Under the pieces are notes generated by a model. That model had not been told where the DNA came from and searched no databases. It worked only from the letters and a program-made list of their open reading frames with translations. A DNA stretch of 6,302 nucleotides, from the NCBI GenBank assembly GCA_025966335.1, contig JAICRS010000177.1:1-6302 (forward strand), given 5' to 3'. The stretch comes from Nocardioidaceae bacterium (lineage in GTDB: Bacteria > Actinomycetota > Actinomycetes > Propionibacteriales > Nocardioidaceae). The translations under genes and the position numbers were made by a program. Each line of letters starts with the position of its first letter. Position 1 is the stretch's first letter. Shown here piece after piece: positions 5,846 through 6,302 of this stretch.

Positions 5846-5865
5846 GGCCGACCAGCTGGCCGGCC
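5846..5865 (-). terminator. Terminator-like hairpin after infB
   Basis: GGCCG, one base, CCAGCTGG, one base, CGGCC makes a 20-nt palindrome with a single mismatched position. In the minus-strand transcript this position is a G-U pair, so the RNA forms an 8-bp stem GGCCGGCC/GGUCGGCC around an AGCU loop. It lies 13 nt past the infB stop codon. There is no T-run. Position, strength and the strand-specific wobble pair favour a terminator or 3' end stabiliser for infB. Confidence 0.5.
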
Positions 5866-5878
5866 CCCCACCAAGCGA

Positions 5879-6302
5879 TCAGGCCCGCGGGATCTCCCGC
5901 ATCTCGAAGCACTCGACGACATCGCCGATCTTGATGTCGTTGAAGCCCCGCAGCGTCAGACCACACTCGAAGCCCTCGCGGACCTCGGAGACGTCGTCCT
6001 TCTCACGCCGCAGCGACGACAGGTCGAGGTTGTCCGCGACCACGGAGCCGTCCCGCAGCAGACGCGCCTTGGCGTTGCGGCGGATGACACCGCCGGTGAC
6101 CATACAACCCGCGATGTTGCCGATCTTGCTGGAGCGGAAGATCTCGCGGATCTCGGCCTGACCGAGCGACGCCTCCTCGAACTCCGGCTTGAGCATGCCC
6201 TTGAGGGCCGCCTCGATCTCCTCGATCGCCTGGTAGATGACCGAGTAGTAGCGGATCTCGACACCTTCCTTGTCGGCCACCACGGTCGCCTTGCCTTCGG
6301 GG
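5879..6302 (-). CDS. infB: Translation initiation factor IF-2, C-terminal end, cut by window edge
   Basis: IF-2 is the GTPase that brings fMet-tRNA to the 30S subunit and promotes 50S joining. Only the last 140 residues are visible, entering from the right edge. They include the end of the domain ahead of C2 (VEIRYYSVIYQAIEEIEAAL, GMLKPEFEE, AEIREIF, SKIGNIAGCMV) and the C2 domain that binds the fMet-tRNA acceptor end (ARLLRDG, LRREKDDVSEVREGFECG, FNDIKIGDVVECFEMREIPR). The conserved cysteines of AGCMV and FECG are present. The C-terminus ends as expected, just after EMREIPR, so the gene is intact at this end. The GTPase domain and the start lie outside the window. A strong hairpin follows the stop, and rbfA starts 263 nt further on. 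Confidence 0.97.
   Translation of the reverse strand, partial: PEGKATVVADKEGVEIRYYSVIYQAIEEIEAALKGMLKPEFEEASLGQAEIREIFRSSKIGNIAGCMVTGGVIRRNAKARLLRDGSVVADNLDLSSLRREKDDVSEVREGFECGLTLRGFNDIKIGDVVECFEMREIPRA

Larger units (their letters stand above)
5616..5878 (-). other. infB-rbfA intergenic region
   Basis: No gene is supported in these 263 nt. After the infB stop come a 20-nt imperfect palindrome (5846-5865), then an 11-bp tandem repeat CCGAGCGAGG(A/C) (5796-5806 and 5807-5817), then very GC-rich sequence, then a 7-bp stem CCGACGC/GCGTCGG with a 7-nt loop (5662-5682), 47 nt before the rbfA start. B. subtilis has ylxP (DUF503) between infB and rbfA. Minus-strand reading frames here show no resemblance to that protein. 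A promoter for rbfA is expected, but I see no hexamer pair good enough to call. Confidence 0.6.

Noticed and set aside
5628..5966. Possible ylxP (DUF503) or other small gene between infB and rbfA on the minus strand
   Set aside because: The frame overlaps the infB end, its translation is Arg/Gly/Pro-rich, and it has none of the beta-alpha pattern or N-terminal sequence expected of DUF503.

Overview
The window is an ordinary, conserved stretch of actinobacterial chromosome. By eye about two thirds of the bases are G or C, GTG starts are common, and the protein sequences resemble Nocardioides and its relatives (order Propionibacteriales). The lineage is inferred from sequence style, not from a search. 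Every convincing gene is on the minus strand, so transcription runs from high to low coordinates.

In transcription order the window holds: the 3' end of infB (translation initiation factor IF-2, cut by the right edge); a 263-nt gap with a terminator-like hairpin; rbfA and truB, joined by a 4-nt GTGA overlap; a 154-nt gap with inverted repeats; ribF and an unrecognised six-helix membrane protein, again joined by a GTGA overlap; a 175-nt gap with a GC-rich palindrome and the best promoter in the window; rpsO (ribosomal protein S15); a 354-nt gap with a terminator-like hairpin and several further stem-loops; and the 5' three-fifths of pnp (polynucleotide phosphorylase), cut by the left edge.

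This is the widespread infB-rbfA-truB-ribF-rpsO-pnp order, which also occurs in Bacillus subtilis. The products cover translation initiation (IF-2), 30S maturation (RbfA), tRNA psi55 formation (TruB), flavin cofactor synthesis (RibF), the 30S subunit (S15) and RNA turnover (PNPase). Hairpins in the gaps suggest several transcription units: infB; rbfA-truB; ribF plus the membrane gene; rpsO; and pnp with its own leader or by readthrough from rpsO.

I found no mobile element, CRISPR array, tRNA, rRNA or phage gene, and no clear sign of a new defence or biosynthetic system. The points most worth a second look are the unrecognised membrane protein coupled to ribF, the structured leaders of pnp and rpsO, and the gap where B. 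subtilis has ylxP (DUF503).
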